From NCBI GenBank assembly GCA_020852955.1, contig JADYZW010000062.1, forward strand, positions 62,001 through 126,000: a stretch of 64,000 nucleotides of DNA. The letters are read 5' to 3'. Made by a program: the position numbers and the translations under genes. The notes beneath the pieces are model-generated. The model saw nothing but the letters and a program-made list of their open reading frames with translations. It did not search any database and was not told the DNA's origin. Below, piece after piece: positions 41,956-48,871 of this stretch; positions within the stretch are counted from its first letter, which is position 1, and each line of letters begins with the position of its first letter. The stretch is from Deltaproteobacteria bacterium. Lineage in GTDB: Bacteria > Desulfobacterota > Binatia > UTPRO1.

Positions 41956-43388
41956 GCGCACTCGTGCACGCGGCGGAAGGACGTCGCCGCGCGCTGCGAC
42001 GCGCCCGACGCTCGTCGCGAGCGGCGCAGGTTGTGCTCGCCCTTGAAGCGCAGCGCGGCGCGGATGGCCGCGCGCATCGCGTCCGAGTACCGGAAGAAGT
42101 CGAGGTCGAGGGCGGCATCGTCGACGTAATGGCGGCGCCAGCGCGCGGCATCGGTCACGGGGGGCGGCGGATCGTAGCGGGCGTAGCGCGCGTCGAGCCA
42201 CCAGTCGGTGAAGCCGAAACGCGCGTGGTGCGCCTCGTAGAGCGGCGTGGCGGGGAACGGAACGACCACCCCGAGGGTACTGAAGGTATCGACCCGGGAG
42301 GCGATGCGACGCATGAAAGCGAGCGTCCGCTCGACGTGCGCGGGCGTCTCTTCCGGAAAGCCGAGCATGAAGTTGCAGGCCGTGTGCAGGCCCTCGGCCT
42401 TCGCCCAGGCGAGCGCGCGTTCGACGCTCGCGGTGGTGATGCCCTTGCGGATCGCCTTCAGGATCGCGTCGTCGCCGCTCTCGACGCCGAAGTTGACCGA
42501 CACGCACCCGGCGCGCCGCATCGCCCGCAGCACCTCGGGCGTCACCATGCTCGCGCGCGTGATGGCGCTCCATGCGAGCGGGAACTCGACGTCGCGGGCG
42601 AGCGCGTCGCAGAGGCGCAACAGGTGCGGTCGGTTCGCGGTCAGGGCGTCGTCCCAGAACGGGAAGAAGACCGCACCCGTCCGGCGGTGGTACGCGTTCA
42701 GCTCGGCGACCACCCGCGCGGGCGCTCGGTACCGGAACCCGCGCCCGGTGACGTAGTTCGCGCAGAACGTGCAGCGCGCCGGACAGCCGCGGCTCGCGAG
42801 CATCCCGCCGGGGATGATCTCCCGCGCGGTCGTCGAGTACCACCGCGTGTCGTAGAGCGGCTGCGCGAGCTGCGGAAGCGGGAGCGCGTCCAGATCGGCG
42901 ACGAAGCCGCGCGGCGCGGTCGCGCGGACCGTGCCGTCGGGTGCGCGGTAGCGGATACCGGCGACGCCGTCGAACGGACGGCCGGCGCGCACGTGCTCCA
43001 CGAGCTCGACGATCGTCTCCTCGGCTTCACCGACCACGGCGACGTCGAAGCCGCGCGCCAAGGTCTCTTCGGGGCGCACGGTCGCGTGCGCCCCGCCTGC
43101 GACCAGGAGCGGGGAGGCGCGGCCGAAGCGGGTGCGCAGCACGTCGACCATCCGGTACGCGTGCCATACCCAGCGCGTGAACAAGCCGACCCCGACGACG
43201 TCCGGCGCGAAGGCGTCGACCGCTTCCGCCACGGCGGCGGCACCGTCGTGGCAGAAGCGCGCCGCCGCATCGACGACCCGCACCTCCACGCCCGCCGCCA
43301 CCAGCGCTGCGGCCACGTACTGCTGGCCGAGCAGCGGCGCGCCCAGCGCCTCGGGCGAGGGCGGGTTGACGAGCAGGACGCGCGTCAC
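41952..43388 (-). CDS. B12-binding-domain radical SAM enzyme
   Basis: A 478-residue protein. Residues 1-140 form a cobalamin-binding-like Rossmann domain (RVLLVNPPSPEALGAPLLGQQYVAAALVAAG, VGLFTRWVWHAYRMVDVLR, VVGEAEETIVELV). The radical SAM barrel has the 4Fe-4S motif C202-x3-C206-x2-C209 (RGCPARCTFCANY), SVNFGVESGDD and FMLGFPEET. Such enzymes methylate unactivated carbons or rearrange rings. GTG start overlaps the upstream stop as GTGA; longer upstream frame is unrelated. It sits between a Tat-like exported protein and a methyltransferase. Confidence 0.9.
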   Translation of the reverse strand: MTRVLLVNPPSPEALGAPLLGQQYVAAALVAAGVEVRVVDAAARFCHDGAAAVAEAVDAFAPDVVGVGLFTRWVWHAYRMVDVLRTRFGRASPLLVAGGAHATVRPEETLARGFDVAVVGEAEETIVELVEHVRAGRPFDGVAGIRYRAPDGTVRATAPRGFVADLDALPLPQLAQPLYDTRWYSTTAREIIPGGMLASRGCPARCTFCANYVTGRGFRYRAPARVVAELNAYHRRTGAVFFPFWDDALTANRPHLLRLCDALARDVEFPLAWSAITRASMVTPEVLRAMRRAGCVSVNFGVESGDDAILKAIRKGITTASVERALAWAKAEGLHTACNFMLGFPEETPAHVERTLAFMRRIASRVDTFSTLGVVVPFPATPLYEAHHARFGFTDWWLDARYARYDPPPPVTDAARWRRHYVDDAALDLDFFRYSDAMRAAIRAALRFKGEHNLRRSRRASGASQRAATSFRRVHECA

Positions 43389-44167
43389 GCGCCGAATGGC
43401 GCCGCCTCGATGACGCGGAGACCGATGACGTCGCCGCCGACCACCGGCCCGACGGGCACGTACGGCGGCGCGAACGTCGGCACGGGGCCCCGGCTCATGA
43501 CGAGGTTCGCGAGCTTGGCGCCGCGGTACCATTTGGCGAACTCGCCCGTGTACCAGCCGACCAGCGCGGCCAGCGCCGCCCCCGCGGTCGGCTCGTTCAT
43601 CCCGGGAACGAGCTGCAGGACGATCTCGCGCAGCACGTCGGGCGTGAGCGCGATCCTGCCGGGTGCCGATCCCTTCTTGAGCGGCCGCGTCGCGAGCGGC
43701 GTCGGTCCGACCTCGGAAGCCGCCACGGCCGCGAACGCCTTCATCGCCTTCGGTACGAAGAGCGTGTAGTCGTGGCTCCAGGTGGCCCACGGCTGCCAGA
43801 GCGCTTGCGCGAGCGCGTCTGCCACCTGCGGCGGAGCGCCGGCCGCGACCACCGCCTGCTGGACCGCGGGAGCGAACGACGGACCGTCGAGTGTCCCCGG
43901 GGCCAGGAAGAGCGCGCTCCCGTTGATCTCTCCGCCCTGGATCGTGCTGTCGGCGGCCCAGGCATCGACGCCGCTCGCCACCGCGCCGCGGGCGGCGTTC
44001 GTCCACGCCGCCCACTCGCCCGCGGTCGCCGCGAAGGCGGTGCCGGTCGTGAGGCGCGGCAGCGCGGCCGCGACGATGGCGGCCGCGGTCGCGCGGCCGA
44101 GGGCGGCGAGCGCCTCGCGGCGCTCGGGATCCGCGGGGTCGGGTCGGGACGGGGTATGAGTGGTCAT
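43385..44167 (-). CDS. Unknown exported protein (Tat-like signal), first gene of the radical SAM cassette
   Basis: A 260-residue protein I do not recognise. The N-terminus has twin arginines followed by a hydrophobic stretch (ERREALAALGRATAAAIVAAALPRL) and a likely cleavage site (GTAFAATAGEW), a Tat-type signal. The mature part is Trp-, Ala- and Pro-rich (EWAAWTNAARGAV, LWQPWATWSHDYTLF, GWYTGEFAKWYRG, VPTFAPPYVPVGPVVGG). The ATG at 44167 has AGGAGG upstream. It overlaps the radical SAM gene by 4 nt, so the four genes probably form one pathway. Confidence 0.7.
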   Translation of the reverse strand: MTTHTPSRPDPADPERREALAALGRATAAAIVAAALPRLTTGTAFAATAGEWAAWTNAARGAVASGVDAWAADSTIQGGEINGSALFLAPGTLDGPSFAPAVQQAVVAAGAPPQVADALAQALWQPWATWSHDYTLFVPKAMKAFAAVAASEVGPTPLATRPLKKGSAPGRIALTPDVLREIVLQLVPGMNEPTAGAALAALVGWYTGEFAKWYRGAKLANLVMSRGPVPTFAPPYVPVGPVVGGDVIGLRVIEAAPFGA

Positions 44168-44195
44168 GGAGCCTCCTGTGCGCAGCGCGCGCGAC

Positions 44196-44235
44196 GGTGT
44201 CGCCGAGTGTACTGCCGACACCGCCGCGCCGCCAA
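44196..44235 (-). promoter_or_regulatory. Candidate sigma-70 promoter with inverted-repeat operator for the radical SAM cassette
   Basis: On the minus strand TTGGCG (44230-44235) and TACACT (44206-44211) are 18 bp apart. The perfect inverted repeat GGTGTCG (44196-44202) / CGACACC (44216-44222), with a 13-bp spacer, flanks the -10 element. It is the layout of a repressor operator; the regulator is not in the cassette. Confidence 0.4.
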
Positions 44236-44276
44236 GCGTTTTCACGCGCTGCCCGCCGCGCCGGATGCGGCGGCCA

Positions 44277-44294
44277 CCGGCGAGGCTTCGCCGG
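44277..44294 (-). terminator. Hairpin terminator of the filament operon
   Basis: CCGGCGA-GGCT-TCGCCGG is a perfect 7-bp stem with a tetraloop, 20 nt beyond the FliT-like stop read leftward. No U-tract, as is common at this GC content. Confidence 0.5.
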
Positions 44295-44314
44295 CCTGGC
44301 TCCGTGGTGCCGGC

Positions 44315-44737
44315 CTACACCCGCTTCGAGGTCAGCTGCGGCGAGAGCGGATTCAGCGGCGTGTAGCCGGCCGCGCGCGCGCGGGCGATGCGCGCCCGGA
44401 CCAGGCGCGCGGCGGTGGTGTCGCGGGCCCCGACGGCGGCGCGCTCGAGCTGCTTCTGGCGGCGCGCGAGCGCCTCCACCAAGCGGTCGAGCTCCTGCCA
44501 GAGCGCGCCGAGATCGGCCGGCGGCGCCGGCATCGCGGCACGCACCGCCGCCATGGCGCCGAGGAGCGGTTGGAGCTCGCGCTCGAGGTCCGCGACGTGC
44601 GACGCGACCTCGTCGAAGCCGTCCCACCGGCCGCTCCCGAGCTTGCGCTCGATCGCGTCGTAGGCGGCCGCCACCTCGTTCCAGAGCGCGATGGCGCGCT
44701 CGGCGGCGGCGAGTGCGTCGGCCGGGTCAGGCGACAT
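44315..44737 (-). CDS. Probable FliT/FlgN-like flagellar export chaperone
   Basis: A 140-residue, almost wholly helical, Ala/Arg/Glu-rich protein (ALWNEVAAAYDAIERKL, HVADLERELQPLLGAM, LVEALARRQKQLERAAV). It ends TPLNPLSPQLTSKRV, a short unstructured tail. Small helical proteins after fliS are usually FliT-type chaperones of FliD. Sequence is not diagnostic, so the call rests on size, helix content and operon place; it overlaps fliS by 11 nt. Confidence 0.6.
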   Translation of the reverse strand: MSPDPADALAAAERAIALWNEVAAAYDAIERKLGSGRWDGFDEVASHVADLERELQPLLGAMAAVRAAMPAPPADLGALWQELDRLVEALARRQKQLERAAVGARDTTAARLVRARIARARAAGYTPLNPLSPQLTSKRV

Positions 44738-45125
44738 CGAGCCGGGGCGTGCCGTCGCGGAGGATCTCCCGGTAGGCGCCGCCGATGATCCCGAACACGC
44801 GGCGGACCTGGAGCACGTGGCGGGCGCTCTTGGCGAGGTTCGCCTCCATCAGATGATCGAGCATGAAGCGGTAGAGCCGTTCGAGATTGCGGGCAACCTC
44901 GCCGCCGCGCCTGTGGTCGAGGGTGGCGAGGAGCTCGGCGATCACGGCCTGGGCGCGGCTCAGCGCCTGCGCGAAGCCCGGGACGTCGCCGCTCCCGAGC
45001 CGGCGCTCGGCCTCCGCGAGGAAGCGGTCGCCGCCGTCGAACATCATGAGGAGGAGCCGGCCCCGGTCGACGGTCTGGAACTGGGCCTGCTGGTACTGCC
45101 GGGCGGAGGTCTGCGCCGAGATCAT
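44727..45125 (-). CDS. fliS: Flagellin-specific chaperone FliS
   Basis: A 132-residue four-helix protein with the FliS N-terminus (ARQYQQAQFQTVDRGRLLLMMFDGGDRFL) and the LERLYRFMLDHLMEANLAK segment conserved in the family. FliS caps the flagellin C-terminus before export. It overlaps fliD by 4 nt. Confidence 0.92.
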   Translation of the reverse strand: MISAQTSARQYQQAQFQTVDRGRLLLMMFDGGDRFLAEAERRLGSGDVPGFAQALSRAQAVIAELLATLDHRRGGEVARNLERLYRFMLDHLMEANLAKSARHVLQVRRVFGIIGGAYREILRDGTPRLDVA

Positions 45126-46501
45126 GACTGGCTCCCGAGGGCGCCCGCGAGGAAGCTGCCCTGCGATTTGAGGCTCTGCACCAGGACTTCGAGGCTGGTG
45201 AACTGAGCGCGGAGGTTCTCCTCGAAGGCGTCGAGGTTGCGTTGGCCGGCGGCGATTCGTTCCTCCAGGGAGCGGATCTCGTCGGCGACGGCGGTGTTGT
45301 GGACGTCGATCAGGCCACCCGACTGCGTGACGGCGGTCAGGTACTCGGAGAGGCGGTCCGCGACGCCGCTCCCGCCGTTCGCGCCCGCGAAGAGCTTCGC
45401 GACGTCCGAGCCGCGCGACTGGAGCTGCGCCCGGAACGCGGCCTGATCGAACGTGAGCGTGCCGTCACGCGCGGTCGTGACACCGACCTGCGCGAGGACG
45501 GTGTAGGGATCGGCGCCGTCGTCCCCCGTGGTGGTCGGGCCCGAGATGATGCCGCGCAGCGACTGCAGGATGCCGCGCACGGTCGCGTCGAGCGCCAGCG
45601 GTCCGATGCTGACGGTGCGATCGTCGCTGCTGGTGTCCTGCTCGATCGTGCTCTCGTCGGCCACGAACCTCACGATGTCGTTGAACGCCTGCACGACGCC
45701 GTCGACCTGGGCGGCGATCGCGTCGTCGTCCCCGGTCACCGTGACCGTCACCGGCCCGCCGGCGGCCCGGAGTTCGATCGCGACCCCGGGGAGCACGTCG
45801 TCGAAGCTGTTGCCGGAGCGCGTCAACGGGTCGGCGAAGCCGCTCACCGTGAACTGCGCGTCGCGCGCGCTCTGCGTGACGGCGACACCGAGCGTCGTGT
45901 CGTCCGTCACGATGCTCACGGCCGACTCGGTGCCGGTCGCATCGCTAGCGAGGCGCAGCCGGTAGTCCGGGCTCGCGGTCGTCCCGACGTTGATCACCGC
46001 CGCGCTCGCGCCGGCGTCGAGGGCGTCGATGGCGGCGGCGAGGTCCGCGAGGGTCGTCGTGGCGTCGATCGCGACGGTCTGCACGGGGCCGCTCGGCCCG
46101 ACGCGGAAGGCGAAGCTGCCGCTGCCGGTCGCAACCGTGGACGTGGCGGCGGCCTTCCCGTTCGCCGACGTCGCGATCGCCGGCCGCGCCAGCTGCTCGA
46201 CCGTGATTTCGGTCGCGCCGGCGTGCGCCCCGGAGCCGGCGGTCGCCGTCAGGACGGCCTCGTCGCTCGACGCGGCCTTGCGGACGAGCACGTCGTCCGG
46301 GTTCTTCAGCTTGTTCACGGCGGTCAGGAACGCCGCGACCTTGGTGTTGAACGTCTGCAGCGCGATGCGACGCGTGTTGGCGTCCGTCCGCTGCGTCTGC
46401 AGCACGCCGACCCCGCGCTGGCGCTCGAGGGCCACGAGCTGCGTCACGATGCTGTCCGTGTCGAGGCCGGTCGCGAGGCCGCCGATCGTGATCGTGGCCA
46501 T
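45122..46501 (-). CDS. fliD: Flagellar filament cap protein FliD
   Basis: A 459-residue protein with FliD_N (ITIGGLATGLDTDSIVTQLVALERQ, then LQTFNTKVAAFLTAVNKLK), a central hook-associated IN domain, and FliD_C (VQAFNDIVRFV, LALDATVRGILQSLRGIISG, IRSLEERIAAGQRNLDAFEENLRAQFTSLEVLVQSLKSQGSFL). It forms the cap that folds exported flagellin. Located 3 nt after flaG. Confidence 0.96.
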   Translation of the reverse strand: MATITIGGLATGLDTDSIVTQLVALERQRGVGVLQTQRTDANTRRIALQTFNTKVAAFLTAVNKLKNPDDVLVRKAASSDEAVLTATAGSGAHAGATEITVEQLARPAIATSANGKAAATSTVATGSGSFAFRVGPSGPVQTVAIDATTTLADLAAAIDALDAGASAAVINVGTTASPDYRLRLASDATGTESAVSIVTDDTTLGVAVTQSARDAQFTVSGFADPLTRSGNSFDDVLPGVAIELRAAGGPVTVTVTGDDDAIAAQVDGVVQAFNDIVRFVADESTIEQDTSSDDRTVSIGPLALDATVRGILQSLRGIISGPTTTGDDGADPYTVLAQVGVTTARDGTLTFDQAAFRAQLQSRGSDVAKLFAGANGGSGVADRLSEYLTAVTQSGGLIDVHNTAVADEIRSLEERIAAGQRNLDAFEENLRAQFTSLEVLVQSLKSQGSFLAGALGSQS

Positions 46502-46504
46502 CGC

Positions 46505-46825
46505 TCAGACCTCCTCGTCCACGAGCGCGCCTGGCGCCTTGCGCAACTGCTTGAGCGCGTCGATCACCGCCTCGGGCGGGATCTCGCGCAGCAGCTCCCC
46601 TGTCTCCGGATCGATCACCTTCACCACCACCCGATTCAGCTCCTTCTCGAACCGAAACGACAGCGAGAACGGCCGGAAGTTCGACGGCGGCCCGGACTGG
46701 GCCGGCGGCGGCGGCGCATCGTCTTCGGCGCGCTTCTTGGTTTCCGCGGGCGCCAGCGGCTTCGGCGCGGTTTTCGACTGCGCCGCGTCCACTGCCCGAG
46801 CTCCTTCGATTCGCGTGACCGACAT
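46505..46825 (-). CDS. flaG: FlaG-family protein
   Basis: A 106-residue protein with a variable charged N-terminus and the conserved FlaG C-domain: LSFRFEKELNRVVVKVIDPETGELLREIPPEAVIDALKQL, where VKVID...G.....IPPE is the family signature. FlaG affects filament length and lies between flagellin and fliD in many genomes. The ATG at 46825 is preferred over the GTG at 46840 because GGAGA lies 7 nt before it. Confidence 0.9.
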   Translation of the reverse strand: MSVTRIEGARAVDAAQSKTAPKPLAPAETKKRAEDDAPPPPAQSGPPSNFRPFSLSFRFEKELNRVVVKVIDPETGELLREIPPEAVIDALKQLRKAPGALVDEEV

Positions 46826-46843
46826 CTTCGTGTCTCCCACGAT

Positions 46844-46871
46844 GGCCGCCGGTGCGTGCGCACCGGCGGCC
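46844..46871 (-). terminator. Perfect hairpin between flagellin and flaG
   Basis: GGCCGCCGGTGC-GTGC-GCACCGGCGGCC is a perfect 12-bp stem with a tetraloop, 25 nt after the flagellin stop. No T-run follows. It probably attenuates read-through so flagellin mRNA exceeds flaG-fliD-fliS mRNA, and stabilises its 3' end. Confidence 0.65.
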
Positions 46872-46896
46872 CTGCGTGGACATGCGTGTTACCGAC

Positions 46897-47718
46897 CTAT
46901 CGGAGCAACGACAGCGCGAGCGAGGGCTGCTGATTCGCCTGCGCCAACACCGAGACACCCGCCTGCTGGAGGATCGTGGTGCGGGTCAGATTGGCGGTTT
47001 CCTCCGCGACGTCGGCGTCGCGGATGCGCGACTCGGCGGCCGCGAAGTTCTCACGCGCGACGCGCAGGTTCGCGATCGCCGTGTTGAGCCGGCTCTCGAT
47101 CGAGCCGAGCGAGCCGCGCCGGCTGGCCACCGTCGCGATCGCGGAGCCGATCGCGCCGAGCGCCGACTGCGCCGCCTCCGCGGTCGAGACGGAGACGCTC
47201 GAGAGGCCGATGCCGCTCGACGAACCATCGACCGTGTTGAAGGAGATGCGGCTGTCGCTGGAGCCGTCGAGGCCGACCTGGAGGGAGACGGTGGTGCCGG
47301 CCGAGAGCAGCTGCACGCTGTTGAAGGTCGTGGTGTTCGAGACCCGGTCGATTTCCGAAACGAGGGCCGTGAACTCCTCCTGCAGCGCGCTGCGCTGCGA
47401 GTTGCTGACGGTGCCCGTCGCGGACTGCGAGGAGAGCTCGGAGAGCCGGGCCAGGATCTCGCCGGTCTTGCCGAGCGCCTTCTCACCGATGCTGATGGCG
47501 CTGATGCCGTCGTTCGCGTTGCGGATGGCCTGCGACACGATGCGGACGTCGGCGCGCAGCCGGTCGGCGATGGCGAGACCGGCGGCGTCGTCGGCCGCGC
47601 TGTTGATGCGGAGACCGGACGCGAGACGCTCGAGGGATTTGTTGAGACTGTTGCTCGAGGACTCGAGGTGTCGCTGCGCGTTCAGCGACGGGACGTTGGT
47701 GCTGATGTTGAGAGCCAT
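46897..47718 (-). CDS. fliC: Flagellin, short form
   Basis: A 273-residue flagellin with intact N- and C-terminal coiled-coil domains: SLNAQRHLESSSNSLNKSLERLASGLRINSAADDAAGLAIADRL at the start and ESRIRDADVAEETANLTRTTILQQAGVSVLAQANQQPSLALSLLR at the end. There is almost no central D2/D3 region, so the filament surface is minimal; the Ser/Thr-rich middle (VDGSSSGIGLSSVSVSTAEAA) is where O-glycans usually attach. GGAGGAG precedes the ATG. It heads the filament genes behind a sigma-28-type promoter. Confidence 0.97.
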   Translation of the reverse strand: MALNISTNVPSLNAQRHLESSSNSLNKSLERLASGLRINSAADDAAGLAIADRLRADVRIVSQAIRNANDGISAISIGEKALGKTGEILARLSELSSQSATGTVSNSQRSALQEEFTALVSEIDRVSNTTTFNSVQLLSAGTTVSLQVGLDGSSDSRISFNTVDGSSSGIGLSSVSVSTAEAAQSALGAIGSAIATVASRRGSLGSIESRLNTAIANLRVARENFAAAESRIRDADVAEETANLTRTTILQQAGVSVLAQANQQPSLALSLLR

Positions 47719-47840
47719 GGAACTCCTCCGTGGTTTGGTGGTCCCCGACGTCCGTGTCCGAGGCCTTCGTTGGTGTTTCGGGAGCGACCACCGGGGGGAC
47801 CCTCCCGCCCGGTTCACCGGCTCGTTCCCACTCGCGGACG

Positions 47841-47868
47841 TTATCGTCGGCCGCCCCGCGAAACTTGA
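47841..47868 (-). promoter_or_regulatory. Sigma-28 (FliA)-type promoter of flagellin
   Basis: On the minus strand TCAAGTTT (47861-47868) is followed by GCCGACGATAA (47841-47851). This resembles the FliA consensus TAAAGTTT-N11-GCCGATAA with a 3-bp insertion-like variation in the -10. The start near 47834 leaves a ~115-nt leader with a GC hairpin (GGGAGGGTCCC region) before the ribosome binding site. Confidence 0.6.
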
Positions 47869-47989
47869 GCGCCCGCGACGCTTTGCGCCCGTCGTGCGGA
47901 CCCGCCTGGCGACCCGCCGCCGCAGCTCGCACGGCGCCTGCGGCCGGGGTCGGACGCGGGGCGCGCGGCGTCGCGCGGTTGCGGTGCGG

Positions 47990-48003
47990 GTCAGGAATCT
48001 GAC
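47990..48003. promoter_or_regulatory. GTCAG-N4-CTGAC palindrome upstream of flagellin
   Basis: GTCAGGAATCTGAC, the third copy of the palindrome at 14533 and 29272. It lies ~150 bp upstream of the flagellin start and 49 bp before the NeuD-like gene. I could not find a good sigma-54 promoter next to it. Confidence 0.45.
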
Positions 48004-48051
48004 GGACCATCCGGCGTTTCGGGAGCTTGCCGGCGCGGGCGGCGGCCCGGC

Positions 48052-48723
48052 ATGCTCCTCCCCGTGCGGTACCTGGTGGTGGGCGCGGGAGGGCACGCGC
48101 AAGAGGTCGCGTGGTCGCTCGTCGAGCACGAACGCCTCCGCGGCGAGCGCACGGAGGTCCTCTTCTTCGACGACGCCCTCCCCACGGGCCCCCTGCCCTC
48201 GGGCCTCGGGCCGGTCGCCGGCCCCCTCGACGCGATCGCCGACCACGCCGACCGGCGCCAGACGCGCCTCGTCCTCGGGGTCGGCCTCCCCGGGCTCAAG
48301 ATGCGCCTCACGGCGCGCGTCGCGTCGCTCGGGCTCGCCTGGACGACGGTCGTGCACCCGCGCGCCGTCATCGGCCCGAACGTGGAGATCGGTCCCGGGA
48401 GCTACGTCGCCGCGGACGCGATCGTGACCGTGAACGTCCGGCTCGGCGCGTTCACGACCGTCAACACGCACGCCCAGGTGGCGCACGACGGCATCGTCGG
48501 TACGTACGCCACCCTGCATCCGAACGCACACGTCGCGGGCAACGTCCGCATCGGCGACGGCGCCGAGCTCGGCACGGGCGCAGTCGTCCTGCCCGGGCTC
48601 ACGGTCGGCGTCGGGGCCGTGCTCGGCGCGGGCGGGGTCGCGTTGCGCGCCCTCGATGCCGGCGTCACGTACGTCGGCGTGCCGGCGCGGCCGGTGCGTC
48701 GGACGCGGCGCCGGTCGGCCTGA
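48052..48723 (+). CDS. NeuD/PglD-like sugar O/N-acyltransferase
   Basis: A 223-residue acyltransferase: N-terminal Rossmann-like PglD_N domain (YLVVGAGGHAQEVAWSLVE, VLFFDD) and a left-handed beta-helix of hexapeptide repeats (AVIGPNVEIGPGSYVAADAIVTVNVRLG, NAHVAGNVRIGDGAELGTGAVVLPG) with the likely catalytic His in NTHAQVAHD. It acetylates amino sugars or sialic-acid-type nonulosonates, common flagellin decorations. Divergent from flagellin and close to a shared palindrome, so a flagellin-glycan role is plausible but inferred. Confidence 0.85.
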   Translation: MLLPVRYLVVGAGGHAQEVAWSLVEHERLRGERTEVLFFDDALPTGPLPSGLGPVAGPLDAIADHADRRQTRLVLGVGLPGLKMRLTARVASLGLAWTTVVHPRAVIGPNVEIGPGSYVAADAIVTVNVRLGAFTTVNTHAQVAHDGIVGTYATLHPNAHVAGNVRIGDGAELGTGAVVLPGLTVGVGAVLGAGGVALRALDAGVTYVGVPARPVRRTRRRSA

Positions 48724-48871
48724 GCGTCCGCGGCGCCGCCCCTGTCTGGCGCGAGCGCCATGGCGCGCCGCAGGGCCACCCGCACATCGGCGTAATGCCA
48801 GGAACGCTCCGTAGCTGCGCGGCAGAAAATGGGTTGCGTGCGAACTGACATGCCCTCTATCCTGACAACTC

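Noticed and set aside
48012..48028. Weak -24/-12-like sequence (CCGGCGTTTCGGGAGCT) before the NeuD-like gene
   Set aside because: Keeps GG and GC but mismatches most other positions and lies only 8 bp from the palindrome, too close for an enhancer-promoter arrangement.
48742..48758. Inverted repeat TGGCGC-GA-GCGCCA after the NeuD-like gene
   Set aside because: Short and of a type expected by chance in such GC-rich DNA; too weak to call a terminator.
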